DNA of 64,000 bases from Rhodococcus rhodochrous. Lineage in GTDB: Bacteria > Actinomycetota > Actinomycetes > Mycobacteriales > Mycobacteriaceae. Under the pieces are notes generated by a model. That model ran no database searches. It was not told where the DNA came from and was given only the letters and a program-made list of their open reading frames with translations. A program made the position numbers and the translations under genes. The stretch spans positions 1,364,001-1,428,000 of the forward strand of contig NZ_CP027557.1 in NCBI RefSeq assembly GCF_014854695.1, given 5' to 3'. Shown here piece by piece: positions 41,359 to 51,470 of the stretch; within the stretch, counting starts at the first letter, position 1; each line of letters begins with the position of its first letter.

Positions 41359-44300
41359 GTGCTGATACTGCACCGTGCGGAGCGCACCGGCATCCTGGCG
41401 GATGCGCTGGCCGAGGTGCTCGCGAAACCCCTCGACGATCCGTTCGCGCGGGAGGTCGTCGCGGTGCCCGCCCGAGGTGTCGAAAGATGGCTCACCCAGC
41501 GGTTGTCGGGCCGGCTCGGTTCGTCCGCCGGCGACGGGGTGGCCGCCAACATCGACTTCCCGTCCCCGTCGCGCCTCGTCGACGAAGCACTCGCCGCAGC
41601 CTCCGGCATCACCGCCGACGACGATCCGTGGCATCCCTCCCGCATGCTGTGGTCACTGCTCGGGGTGATCGACGAGTGCGTCGGCGAACCGTGGTGCGCC
41701 ACCCTCGCGCGTCACCTCGGTCACGGCGCCGACGACCACCGGGCCGGGCGCCGGTACGCCACCGCAGCGCATCTCGCCGGCCTGCTCCGCAGTTACGGAC
41801 TCCAGCGCCCCGGAATGATCGCCCAGTGGGCGGCAGGGCACGACACCGACGGCACGGGTGCGCCCCTCGACGACCATCTGCGATGGCAGGCCGAGCTGTG
41901 GCGACGCCTGCGCGCCCGCATCGGGGTCGACAGCCCGTCGCAGCGACTCGGCGAACTGTGCGGCCGGCTGCGGGACGACCCCGATGTCGTCGATCTGCCC
42001 GAACGACTCTCCATCTTCGGTCCCACCCGCCTCGACACCGTCCTCGTCGACGTGCTGTCCGCGCTCGGGTACCACCGCGACGTGCACATCTGGCTTCCGC
42101 ATCCGAGCCCGGTGATGTGGGACGGACTGACCCGGCGTCCGGCGTCGATGCGTCGCGCCGACGACCACAGCGCTCTCGGGGTGCAGCACCCGTTGCTCGC
42201 CGCTCTCGGCCGCGACGTGCGCGAACTCCAGAGCCGGCTCTCCGGCCTCGACTGCACCGACGTCCCACACACCTCACCCCGGCCGCCGGCGACGCTCCTC
42301 GGCCGGTTGCAGGCCGATCTCCGCGACGATCGCGCCCCCGAACCCGGATCGGCAGAGCCCGACGGGACCGTGATGATCCACGCCTGCCACGGACCCACCC
42401 GGCAGGTCGAGGTGCTTCGCGAGTGCCTGCTGCACCTGTTCCGCGACGACCCCACTCTCGAGCCACGCGACGTCATCGTCATGTGCCCCGATGTCGAGAC
42501 GTACGCGTCGCTCGTCCACGCCGCCTTCGGGGCCGGGGTCGGCGAGCATCCCGGCCACACGCTGCGGGTCCGTCTCGCCGATCGCGGCCTGCGCCGCACC
42601 GATCCGATCCTCGCGGTGGTGTCCGAACTACTCGCGCTCGCCGACGGCCGGGTCACCGCCAGCGAGGTCCTCGATCTCGCCGCCTCCGCCCCGGTGCGCC
42701 GCAAGTTCGCATTCGACGACGACGAACTCGAACGCCTTCAGGAGTGGACCACCGAGACCGGTGCCCGCTGGGGTCTCGGCCCGTGGCAGCGCAAGAGTTT
42801 CGGTCTCGGCGACTTCATGCAGAACACCTTCGGGGCGGCACTCGACCGCATCCTGCTCGGTGTCGCCGCCGACGGAGCGGACGGGGAGTGGTTGTCGCTG
42901 TCGCTGCCCCTCGACGACGTCGACAGCAACGACATCGACCTCGCCGGGCGGTTCGCCGAGTTCATCGATCGGCTGACGGTGGTGCTGCTCCGGCTGCGCG
43001 GCCCGCACCCGGCGGGGCGGTGGTCGGACGAACTCGGTTACGGCATCGATCTGCTCACCGACGTTCCCACTGCCGACGCATGGCAGCTCACCCGCGCGCG
43101 GCGCGAGATCGGCGACGCCGTCGAGCACGCCGGCGACACGCAGTTGTCCCTGAGCGACGTCCGGTCCATGCTCTCCTCCCGGCTCGCCGGGCGTCCGTCG
43201 CGCTCGAACTTCCGGACCGGCGAACTGACCGTGTGCACGATGGTGCCGATGCGCTCGGTGCCCCATCGCGTGGTGGTGCTCCTCGGTCTCGACGACGACG
43301 TCTTCCCCCGCACGGCCCACATCGACGGTGACGACGTTCTGACCCAGAATCCTTGTGTGGGAGAGCGTGATCCGCGCAGTGAGGACCGGCAGCTGCTCCT
43401 CGACGCACTGATGGCCGCGGAGGAGCGTGTGTTGTTGTTCCACACCGGCGCCGACGCCGTCACCGGAGCACTGCGCCCACCGGCAATTCCGCTCACCGAG
43501 GTGCGCGACGTGGTGGCGACGATGACGGGCATCCACGTCGACGACGAGCGCATCGTGCGGCGACATCCCCTGCAGCCCTTCGACCCGCGGAACTTCCGGG
43601 CCGACGACCCGTTCGGGTTCGGTGTCACCGCACTCGCGGGAGCCCGTGCAGGACAAGGAGGTTCGGTGGCGCGCGACCGGTCGGGTGCACTTCTCGTCGA
43701 CGACCTTCCGGCCCCCGCACGCACCGATGTCGATCTCGACGAGCTCGTCGCCTTCCTGACACATCCGACGCAGGGATTCCTCCGGCAGCGGCTCGGTCTG
43801 CGGATCCCCGACACCGACGAGGGCATCGCCGACGCATTGGACGTCGAACTCGACGGTCTCGCCCAGTGGCAACTGGGCGACCGCATGCTCGAAGCGCGGT
43901 TGGCGGGCATGTCCGCGGGTGCCTTCCAGGACGCGGAGTGGCGTCGCGGCACGCTCCCGCCGTTCGCGCTCGGCCGCAGGACCCTCGACGCGGTGAGCGA
44001 CAATGTCGAGCGCCTCGTGCACGCCTGCGCCGGTGTGCACACCGGGCAGGCCCGCACCGTCGATATCCGCGTCGATCTCGGCGACGGTCGTCGGCTCACC
44101 GGCACCGTCGGAGGTGTGCACGGCGAGGTACTGGCCCGCAGCACGTATTCCAAGCTGTCGCCGAAACACCGGCTGGAAGCATGGATCCGGTTGCTCGCCG
44201 TCGTCGCCTCGGGGCATCCCGGGCAGTGGCGTGCGGTGACCACCGGGCGCAGCCGTTCGCGCTCGTACCCGGCCTGGCGCTCGACCCTGCTGGCTCCCGC

Positions 44301-44652
44301 CGATCCCGTCGCGCTGCTCGCCGCACTCGTCGATCTGCGCGATCGCGGACTGTGCCGGCCGCTGCCGCTCGTGACGGGCGCGTCGGCCGAGTACGCCGAT
44401 CGCCGACACCGCGGCGATTCCGTGGAGATGGCACTGTCGGCCGCCGGGAAGGCGTTCGGTGGCGCGTTCGGCGACGGCAAGGACCGTCACGTGCAGTACC
44501 TGTACGGGCCCGACGTGACGCTCGGGCAGCTCACCGCCGACGCACCGGACGGCGTCGAGGCCGGCTGGTTCGACGACCCCACCCGTTTCGGTGTGCTCGC
44601 CCGACGGCTGTGGGAACCCCTGCTCGCCTCCGAGAACCAGGGACGCCCGTGA
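41359..44652 (+). CDS. recC: Exodeoxyribonuclease V subunit gamma
   Basis: Chi-recognition and scaffold subunit of RecBCD, which resects double-strand breaks and loads RecA. 1,097 residues from GTG 41359, with GAGGGAG upstream; the start MLILHRAERTG and VVAVPARGVERWLTQRLSGRLG are the family start. Degenerate helicase motifs and a C-terminal nuclease-fold remnant are expected. A longer open frame upstream is not conserved. The stop is 14-17 bp before recB. Confidence 0.95.
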   Translation: MLILHRAERTGILADALAEVLAKPLDDPFAREVVAVPARGVERWLTQRLSGRLGSSAGDGVAANIDFPSPSRLVDEALAAASGITADDDPWHPSRMLWSLLGVIDECVGEPWCATLARHLGHGADDHRAGRRYATAAHLAGLLRSYGLQRPGMIAQWAAGHDTDGTGAPLDDHLRWQAELWRRLRARIGVDSPSQRLGELCGRLRDDPDVVDLPERLSIFGPTRLDTVLVDVLSALGYHRDVHIWLPHPSPVMWDGLTRRPASMRRADDHSALGVQHPLLAALGRDVRELQSRLSGLDCTDVPHTSPRPPATLLGRLQADLRDDRAPEPGSAEPDGTVMIHACHGPTRQVEVLRECLLHLFRDDPTLEPRDVIVMCPDVETYASLVHAAFGAGVGEHPGHTLRVRLADRGLRRTDPILAVVSELLALADGRVTASEVLDLAASAPVRRKFAFDDDELERLQEWTTETGARWGLGPWQRKSFGLGDFMQNTFGAALDRILLGVAADGADGEWLSLSLPLDDVDSNDIDLAGRFAEFIDRLTVVLLRLRGPHPAGRWSDELGYGIDLLTDVPTADAWQLTRARREIGDAVEHAGDTQLSLSDVRSMLSSRLAGRPSRSNFRTGELTVCTMVPMRSVPHRVVVLLGLDDDVFPRTAHIDGDDVLTQNPCVGERDPRSEDRQLLLDALMAAEERVLLFHTGADAVTGALRPPAIPLTEVRDVVATMTGIHVDDERIVRRHPLQPFDPRNFRADDPFGFGVTALAGARAGQGGSVARDRSGALLVDDLPAPARTDVDLDELVAFLTHPTQGFLRQRLGLRIPDTDEGIADALDVELDGLAQWQLGDRMLEARLAGMSAGAFQDAEWRRGTLPPFALGRRTLDAVSDNVERLVHACAGVHTGQARTVDIRVDLGDGRRLTGTVGGVHGEVLARSTYSKLSPKHRLEAWIRLLAVVASGHPGQWRAVTTGRSRSRSYPAWRSTLLAPADPVALLAALVDLRDRGLCRPLPLVTGASAEYADRRHRGDSVEMALSAAGKAFGGAFGDGKDRHVQYLYGPDVTLGQLTADAPDGVEAGWFDDPTRFGVLARRLWEPLLASENQGRP

Positions 44653-44666
44653 GAGAAGGACGCAGC

Positions 44667-47600
44667 GTGCCCGATACCGCCATCACCGATCCGCGCGCCG
44701 TAGGCGGTCCGCCGCCCGCAGGCTTCGATCTGCTCGGTCCGCTCCCGAGCGGCACCACCGTTCTCGAGGCCAGCGCGGGGACAGGGAAGACGTACGCGAT
44801 CGTCGGGCTCGCCACCCGGTTCGTCGCCGAAGGGCACGCCCGCCTGTCCGACCTGCTGCTCGTCACCTTCAGCCGGGCCGCGACGCAGGAACTACGCGAG
44901 CGCACCCGCAACCGGTTCGCGCAGGTCGCCACCGCCCTCGCCGATCCGGACAGTGCGCGGACGAGCACCGACATGCTCGTCCGTCATCTCGCGAGCGAGG
45001 ACGTCGACGCGCGGCGGTCCCGCCTGCGACAGGCGTTGTCCGACTTCGACTCCGGCACCATCTCGACCACGCACGGCTTCTGCCGCCGCATGCTCGACGA
45101 ACTCGGGATCGCCGGTGAACGCGAACCCGACGTCACGGTCGTCGAGGACGTCGACGACCTGCGGGTGGAGGTCGTCGACGATCTCTACCTGCGGCGCTAC
45201 GGCAGAGGACAGACCCCCATCACCTACGCCGAGGCGGCCGTCGCCGCGAAGGAGGCGATCTTCGACCCGCAGGCCGAACTCGCACCGAACGACGCCGACG
45301 GCACCGCGGCCGGCGAGCGTGTGGAGTTCGCACGTGCGGTCCGCGAAGAGGTCGAACGACGCAAGCGCCGCCTCGGCCTGCGCGACTTCGACGACCAGTT
45401 GTCCCTGCTGCACGCCGTGCTCGGCGATCCGGAGCACGGCGACGCCGCCTGCCGGCGGATGCGTGCGCGCTTCTCCGTCGTCCTCGTCGACGAGTTCCAG
45501 GACACCGACCCCAAGCAGTGGGAGATCCTGCGCCGGGCGTTCCACGGGCACAGCACGCTCGTGCTCGTCGGCGACCCGAAGCAGGCCATCTACGCCTTCC
45601 GCGGCGCGGAGGTGCTCAGCTATCTCGACGCCGTCTCCGAATCCGACACCTACTGCGAGCTGACCACCAACTGGCGCAGCGACGGCGATCTCGTCCGGGC
45701 GCTCGAACACGTCCATCTCGGTGCGGCCCTCGGTGATCCCCGCATCGTGGTGAACCCGGTGAAGGCGGCAGCCGCCGATTCCCGGCTCTCGGGCATCGCG
45801 CCCCTGCGGGTGCGTCACCTGCCCCGTGCCGGTGCCGGTCCGCTCAACGACTGGGGTTTCCCGCAGAACCTCGACGGCCTGCGCGGGCGGGTCGCCCGCG
45901 ACGTGGCGGCCGACATCGTGCGCCTGCTCGACGACGAGAACGTCACCCTCGACCTCGGTTCCGGTCCCGAGCGCGTGCAGCCCGGGCACATCGCGGTCCT
46001 CGTGCGCAAACACAAGCAGGTGACACTCGTCCACGACGCGCTGACGAAGGCGAACGTGCCGTGCGTGGTCGCCGGGGGCACGAGTGTGTTCGCCACCCCG
46101 TCCGCGCAGCACTGGCTGTGGGTGCTCTACGCGCTCGATCAGCCCCATCGCGCCGATCGCGTCCGGCTCGCCGCGCTCACCCCGCTGCTCGGCCGCACGA
46201 TGACCGACATCGATTCGGAGGGCGAAGCGCTGGTCGTGGAGGTCGGCGGACTGCTCCGCGAACTGAACGACGTCTACGCCCGCACCGGCTTCGCCGCCGT
46301 CTTCGAACGACTCGCGTCCTTCGGTTCGGTCGAGGCCCGCCTCCTCGACGAGCCGTCCGGGGAACGCACACTCACCGACATCCGGCACGTCGCCCAGCTG
46401 CTCGAGGACGTCGCCTCGGCACAGTCGCTGGGGCCGGCCGCACTCACCCGCTGGCTGGAGGACCGCATCAACGACCCCGACCGCGGTGGGGCCGACCGGA
46501 TCCGGCGCCTCGACAGCGACGCCGCGGCGGTTCAGATCCTCACCGTGCACGGCAGCAAGGGGCTCGAGTTCCCCGTCGTCCACGTCCCGTACGGGTGGGA
46601 TGCCGCGAAAAACCCCGAGCCCGACAAGCTGCTGCTGCACGAGAACGGCCGGCGCATCCTCGATGTGGGTGGCAAGAGCGGTCCCGGCTACGTCGCGCGG
46701 CGCCGTCAGCACGAACTCGAGGAGGCGGGGGAGGAACTGCGCCTGCTGTACGTGGCGGTGACGCGCGCGCAGTGTGCGCTCACCCTCTGGTGGGCGCCGT
46801 CCACCCCCACCTCGCGGTCGCCGCTGCACCGGTTGCTGTTCGCCCGTGATGCCGGTTCGGCCGAGATCGCGGCGGAAGGCCGGATCGGTCACGACGAGGC
46901 CATGGCCGAGGAATTCGACCGGTGGGCCGCGCGCGCCGACGGGGTCATCGCCGCCGAAGCGGTGGGGTCGCATCCGATTCCGGTGCGACGCTGGACCCGC
47001 CCCCGCGTGGAGACCGGACCTCTCGCCGCAGCCCGCTTCGATCGGGTCGTCGACGAGAACTGGCGCAGGACCTCCTATTCGGCGCTCACCGCCTCGGTGC
47101 ACGATGCGCCCGTGGTGAGCGGTGAGGTGGAGGAACCGGTGACGACCGACGAACCGGCCGAGCCTCCGCTGAGCGCAACGGAACCGGCGCGCGAAGGCAT
47201 TCCGTCACCGATGAACGGACTGCCCGGCGGCACGATCTTCGGCACGCTGGTGCACGCCGTCCTCGAGGTCGTCGACACCTCCGCCCCCGATCTCGAGGCC
47301 GAACTGCTCGACTGCTGCCGCGAGACGGTGCGCCGCCAGATGTCGCCGATCGACCCCGCCCAGCTCGCGGCGGCGTTGCTCCCGGTGATGCGCACCCCGC
47401 TCGGGCCGCTCGACCGGACCCTCGCCGACTTCGCTCCCTCCGACCGGCTCTCCGAACTCGACTTCGAGTTGCCGCTCACCGGAGGCGACAGTCCGGTGCC
47501 CGTCACCGTCACCCTCGACGCGGTCGGCGGGTTGCTGCGCCGGCACCTGCCCGCCGACGATCCGATGGCGGCCTACGCCGATCTGGTACGCACCCTCGAA

Positions 47601-47999
47601 CCGGTGCCGCTGCGGGGTTACCTCAACGGCAGTATCGACGCCGTGCTGCGCACCGAGGGTCCGCGATTCATCGTCGTCGACTACAAGACCAACCGGCTCG
47701 CGCCCGTCGACGAACTGACCACCGCCCACTACACCCGCGAGTCGATGGCGGCGGAGATGCTCCGCGCCCACTATCCGATGCAGGCGCTGCTCTATTCTGT
47801 TGCCCTGCACCGTTATCTGCGGTGGCGGATGCGCGACTACGACCCGCACGCCCACCTCGGTGGTGTGCAATACCTGTTCGTCCGCGGCATGGCCGGACCG
47901 GACAGTCCACCCGGCAGCGGCGTGTTCGACTGGCATCCGCCGGCCGCTCTCGTCACCGACCTGTCCGACCTTCTCGCCGGAAAGGCCGTGATCTCGTGA
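44667..47999 (+). CDS. recB: Exodeoxyribonuclease V subunit beta (helicase-nuclease)
   Basis: Slow-strand SF1 helicase and nuclease of RecBCD. 1,110 residues. Walker A EASAGTGKTYAI near residue 33, DEFQDTDPKQW near 275, GDPKQAIYAFRGAEV, TNWRSDGDL, VHGSKGLEFPVVHVP and LLYVAVTRAQCAL in order. The C-terminal RecB nuclease motif DYKTNRL starts at about D1005. GTG 44667 has AAGGA upstream; GTG 44649, which overlaps the recC stop as GTGA, is an alternative start. Its stop overlaps recD. Confidence 0.96.
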   Translation: MPDTAITDPRAVGGPPPAGFDLLGPLPSGTTVLEASAGTGKTYAIVGLATRFVAEGHARLSDLLLVTFSRAATQELRERTRNRFAQVATALADPDSARTSTDMLVRHLASEDVDARRSRLRQALSDFDSGTISTTHGFCRRMLDELGIAGEREPDVTVVEDVDDLRVEVVDDLYLRRYGRGQTPITYAEAAVAAKEAIFDPQAELAPNDADGTAAGERVEFARAVREEVERRKRRLGLRDFDDQLSLLHAVLGDPEHGDAACRRMRARFSVVLVDEFQDTDPKQWEILRRAFHGHSTLVLVGDPKQAIYAFRGAEVLSYLDAVSESDTYCELTTNWRSDGDLVRALEHVHLGAALGDPRIVVNPVKAAAADSRLSGIAPLRVRHLPRAGAGPLNDWGFPQNLDGLRGRVARDVAADIVRLLDDENVTLDLGSGPERVQPGHIAVLVRKHKQVTLVHDALTKANVPCVVAGGTSVFATPSAQHWLWVLYALDQPHRADRVRLAALTPLLGRTMTDIDSEGEALVVEVGGLLRELNDVYARTGFAAVFERLASFGSVEARLLDEPSGERTLTDIRHVAQLLEDVASAQSLGPAALTRWLEDRINDPDRGGADRIRRLDSDAAAVQILTVHGSKGLEFPVVHVPYGWDAAKNPEPDKLLLHENGRRILDVGGKSGPGYVARRRQHELEEAGEELRLLYVAVTRAQCALTLWWAPSTPTSRSPLHRLLFARDAGSAEIAAEGRIGHDEAMAEEFDRWAARADGVIAAEAVGSHPIPVRRWTRPRVETGPLAAARFDRVVDENWRRTSYSALTASVHDAPVVSGEVEEPVTTDEPAEPPLSATEPAREGIPSPMNGLPGGTIFGTLVHAVLEVVDTSAPDLEAELLDCCRETVRRQMSPIDPAQLAAALLPVMRTPLGPLDRTLADFAPSDRLSELDFELPLTGGDSPVPVTVTLDAVGGLLRRHLPADDPMAAYADLVRTLEPVPLRGYLNGSIDAVLRTEGPRFIVVDYKTNRLAPVDELTTAHYTRESMAAEMLRAHYPMQALLYSVALHRYLRWRMRDYDPHAHLGGVQYLFVRGMAGPDSPPGSGVFDWHPPAALVTDLSDLLAGKAVIS

Positions 48000-49885
48000 T
48001 CGAGTCCATGACCGACGTTCGGATCGCCCAGCGCGGAAAGGGCGCTCTGCGGCAGTTCAACGAGGTGGGCGCACTCTCTGCCGCCGACGTGCACGTCGCC
48101 CTGCGACTCGCGGCACTCGGCGGCGAGGACGACCCGCACGTTCATCTCGCCACCGCGCTGGCCGTACGTGCCGTGCGATCCGGGTCGGTGTGCCTCGACC
48201 TCACGCGTTTCCGCGAGGTCACCGTCGAGGAGGACGCGGACGGCCAGCCCGTCGTCGACCCCGCGAGCCTGCCGTGGCCGCGCGACGAGGACGTGCTCGC
48301 GGCGCTGCGTCGCAGTCCCCTCGTGGTCGGCGGCGACCGCGGACCTCTGCGTCCGTTGCGCCTCGTCGACACCGCGGAAGGTCCGCTGCTGTATCTCGAC
48401 CGGTATTTCCGGCAGGAGCAGACGATCCGCCGGGTGCTCGCCGAACGCACGGCGACCTTCCCCGACCTCGACGAGGAGCGCATCGCGGCGACGCTCGACG
48501 AGCTGTTCCACCATCCCGACGACCCCTCCCGACCCGCGCCGGCACCCGACCGTCAGCGCGTCGCCGCGGCGCTCGCCGCCACCCGACCGACCACCGTGAT
48601 CGCGGGCGGGCCGGGCACCGGCAAGACCCACACGGTCGCGCGGATCCTCGCGCTGCTCACCCGTCTGTACGGGCACGAGCTGCGCATCGGCCTGGCCGCT
48701 CCCACCGGCAAGGCCGCCGCGCGCCTGCAGGAGTCGGTGCGCGAGCAGGAGACCGAGCTGGGTCTGCCGCCGAATCTCACCGCCATGACCGTGCACCGGA
48801 TGCTCGGCTGGCAGCGCGGCCGCACCCGCTTCCGCTACCACGCGGGCAACCACCTGCCATACGACGTGATCGTCGTCGACGAGACGTCGATGGTGTCGCT
48901 GACGATGATGTGCCGTCTGCTCGAGGCGGTGCGGCCCGACACCCGGCTCGTCCTCGTGGGCGATCCCGACCAGCTCGCCTCCGTCGACGCCGGTGCGGTG
49001 CTCGCCGATCTGGTGGGGCGTCCTGTCAGCGGCACCCTCGATCCGGTCTTCGAACGGGTCGTCACCCGCGATCTGGCGGCCGCCGACGACCCGGCCGAGG
49101 CGGCCTTCACTCCGGCCCAACGCGCCCGGCTCGGTGGCGGTGTCGTGCGCCTGAGCCGCGGCCGCCGCTTCGGTGGCGCGATCGCCGATCTGGCCGTGGC
49201 CGTCCGCAAGGGGAACGGCGACGAGGTGCTCGACATCCTGCGCAGGGGCGACCCGGAGGTCTCGTTTGTGGCCCCGTCCGACCTCGACGCCCTGCGCGAC
49301 GACATCGTCCGCTCCGCCGCCGAGGTCACCAAGGCCGCCGAGACGGGAGACGTCGAGACGGCGCTCAAGCGCTTCGAGGAACATCGGTTGCTGTGCGCGC
49401 ACCGCGACGGCCCGGCCGGCGTGCAGTGGTGGGCGCGGCAGGCCGCCGAATGGATCGGGGAGGCCGCGGGGCAGCGCCTCGACCTCGAAAGTTGGTATCC
49501 CGGCCGGCCGCTGCTCGTCACCGCGAACGACCACGACATGCAGATCTACAACGGCGACACCGGCGTGGTCGTGCGGCGCGGCGACGAACTCGTCGCGGCG
49601 TTCGCACGCGGCGAGGCGCCCTTCGAACTGCGCCCGAGCCAGCTGCCGGCGGTGAGCACCGTCTACGCGATGACGATCCACCGCAGCCAGGGCAGTCAGT
49701 ACGGAACCGTCTCGGTGGTGCTGCCCGACTCAGGATCGGCGCTGCTCACCCGCGAACTGCTGTACACCGCGATCACGCGTGCGCGGTCGCACGTGCGGAT
49801 CATCGGGACCGAGGACGCGGTACGCGCCGGCGTGGCACGGCAGGTGCTCCGAGCGAGCGGGCTCCGGCGGGAGATTCGCGTGTAG
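47996..49885 (+). CDS. recD: Exodeoxyribonuclease V subunit alpha
   Basis: Fast-strand 5'-3' SF1 helicase of RecBCD. 629 residues. Walker A GGPGTGKTHTVARIL near residue 203, VDETSMVSLTMM, GDPDQLASVDAG, and the late motifs TIHRSQGSQY and LLYTAITRARSHV. The GTG start overlaps the recB stop (GTGA at 47996-47999), with GGAAAGG 8-10 nt upstream; ATG 48008 is an alternative. All three genes are one coupled operon. Confidence 0.95.
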   Translation: MIESMTDVRIAQRGKGALRQFNEVGALSAADVHVALRLAALGGEDDPHVHLATALAVRAVRSGSVCLDLTRFREVTVEEDADGQPVVDPASLPWPRDEDVLAALRRSPLVVGGDRGPLRPLRLVDTAEGPLLYLDRYFRQEQTIRRVLAERTATFPDLDEERIAATLDELFHHPDDPSRPAPAPDRQRVAAALAATRPTTVIAGGPGTGKTHTVARILALLTRLYGHELRIGLAAPTGKAAARLQESVREQETELGLPPNLTAMTVHRMLGWQRGRTRFRYHAGNHLPYDVIVVDETSMVSLTMMCRLLEAVRPDTRLVLVGDPDQLASVDAGAVLADLVGRPVSGTLDPVFERVVTRDLAAADDPAEAAFTPAQRARLGGGVVRLSRGRRFGGAIADLAVAVRKGNGDEVLDILRRGDPEVSFVAPSDLDALRDDIVRSAAEVTKAAETGDVETALKRFEEHRLLCAHRDGPAGVQWWARQAAEWIGEAAGQRLDLESWYPGRPLLVTANDHDMQIYNGDTGVVVRRGDELVAAFARGEAPFELRPSQLPAVSTVYAMTIHRSQGSQYGTVSVVLPDSGSALLTRELLYTAITRARSHVRIIGTEDAVRAGVARQVLRASGLRREIRV

Positions 49886-50020
49886 CCGGTCGTCGACCTC
49901 CGGGCTCGACCGGATGAGGACGAGTCCGGTTGTTCTATCGTCGCGAGACCGTCTCCGCCGGCGAACGGGACGTGGCATGCTCGAATCGGCGCGCACGACA
50001 GACGACGAACGAACCGAGCG

Positions 50021-51448
50021 ATGGACTGGTTGGACGCGGACGGGTACACGATCGGGCGGCTGCTGGTCACCCGTGGACTCGCGGTGCTGTATGCCGTGGC
50101 CTTCCTCGCGGCCCTGTTGCAGTTCCGGGCGCTGATCGGCGAACGCGGCATCCTTCCCGCCCCGCGGTTCCTGTCTCTCACGTCGTTCCGGCAGTCGCCG
50201 AGCCTGTTCCACTGGAGATACTCCGACGGTCTGTTCACCGCGGTTGCCGCGGTGGGTCTCGTGCTGGCGGTGGTGACGGTCATCGGTGTCACCGAGCAGT
50301 TGCCGCTCGTGGTCTGCATGCTCGTGTGGTTCGTGATGTGGTTGCTGTACCTGTCGATCGTCAACGTGGGTCAGGTCTGGTACTCGTTCGGGTGGGAGTC
50401 CCTGCTGCTCGAGGCCGGCGTGCTCGCGATCTTCCTGGGCAACGCCGATACCGCGCCGCCGCTGCTCGTGCTGATCCTGCTGCGCTGGTTGCTGTTCCGG
50501 CTCGAGTTCGGTGCCGGACTGATCAAGATGCGCGGCGACCGGTGCTGGCGCGACCTGACGTGCCTCTACTACCACCATGAGACCCAGCCGATGCCCGGCC
50601 CGCTCAGCCGGTACTTCCACCTGATCCCGCGGCCACTGCACAAGGTGGAGGTGGCGGGTAATCACTTCACCCAGCTCGTGGTGCCGTTCGGGTTGTTCCT
50701 GCCGCAGCCGGTCGCCGGGATCGCCGCACTGATCATGATCGTCACACAGTTGTGGCTGGTGACGAGCGGCAACTTCGCGTGGCTGAACTGGATCACCATC
50801 GTCATCGCGCTCTCGGTGGTGCCCGACAGTTTCTACGGGTTGCTGATCGACTCCGCCACGACCTACGGTCCGACACCCATCGCGTTCACCGTCGCCGTGC
50901 TGGCGCTGGCCGTGCTGGTCGCGGTGCTCAGCTACTGGCCGGTGGCGAACATGATGTCGCATCGGCAGGCGATGAACGCTTCGTTCAACAAATGGCACTT
51001 CGTGAACACCTACGGCGCGTTCGGCACCGTCACACGTACCCGACGAGAAGTGATCGTCGAGGGCACCACCGATGCGGTCGTGACACCGGCGACGGAGTGG
51101 CGCGAGTACGAGTTCAAGGGCAAACCGGGCGACGTGTATCGCAGGCCGCGTCAGTACGCGCCGTACCACCTGCGTCTGGACTGGTTGATGTGGTTCGCGG
51201 GGATCTCCCGCGACTACGCCGCGGGGTGGTTCCCGCGGTTCGCGGGAAAACTGCTGGAGAACGATCCGGCCACCGTGAAACTGCTCCGGCACAACCCGTT
51301 CCCGGACGAACCGCCCCGTCTGGTGCGGGCCCGCCTGTTCCGCTACCGCTTCGCCACGCACGCCGAACGACGCGCGACGGGCCAGTGGTGGATGCGGGAC
51401 GAGATCGGCGATTTCATGATGCCGATGGCGCGCGACGACCTGCCCTGA
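50021..51448 (+). CDS. Lipase maturation factor family membrane protein
   Basis: 475 residues with about eight transmembrane helices. Eukaryotic LMF1 helps fold lipoprotein lipase in the ER; the bacterial members' role is unknown. The conserved core WYSFGWESLLLEAGVLAIFLG, LEFGAGLIKMRGDRCWRDLTCLYYHHETQPMPGPLSRYFH and NHFTQLVVPFGLF is clear. The C-terminal third is soluble, with TYGAFGTVTRTRREV and EYEFKGKPGDV. The ATG is at 50021. Possible role in assembly of secreted esterases or lipids. Confidence 0.88.
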   Translation: MDWLDADGYTIGRLLVTRGLAVLYAVAFLAALLQFRALIGERGILPAPRFLSLTSFRQSPSLFHWRYSDGLFTAVAAVGLVLAVVTVIGVTEQLPLVVCMLVWFVMWLLYLSIVNVGQVWYSFGWESLLLEAGVLAIFLGNADTAPPLLVLILLRWLLFRLEFGAGLIKMRGDRCWRDLTCLYYHHETQPMPGPLSRYFHLIPRPLHKVEVAGNHFTQLVVPFGLFLPQPVAGIAALIMIVTQLWLVTSGNFAWLNWITIVIALSVVPDSFYGLLIDSATTYGPTPIAFTVAVLALAVLVAVLSYWPVANMMSHRQAMNASFNKWHFVNTYGAFGTVTRTRREVIVEGTTDAVVTPATEWREYEFKGKPGDVYRRPRQYAPYHLRLDWLMWFAGISRDYAAGWFPRFAGKLLENDPATVKLLRHNPFPDEPPRLVRARLFRYRFATHAERRATGQWWMRDEIGDFMMPMARDDLP

Positions 51449-51470
51449 CCACCCTCCTTGATCACCGCTG

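Noticed and set aside
42628-44490. Long minus-strand frames opposite recC, recB and recD
   Set aside because: Shadows of strong RecBCD coding on the plus strand; translations are Arg/Gly/His-rich with no motifs.
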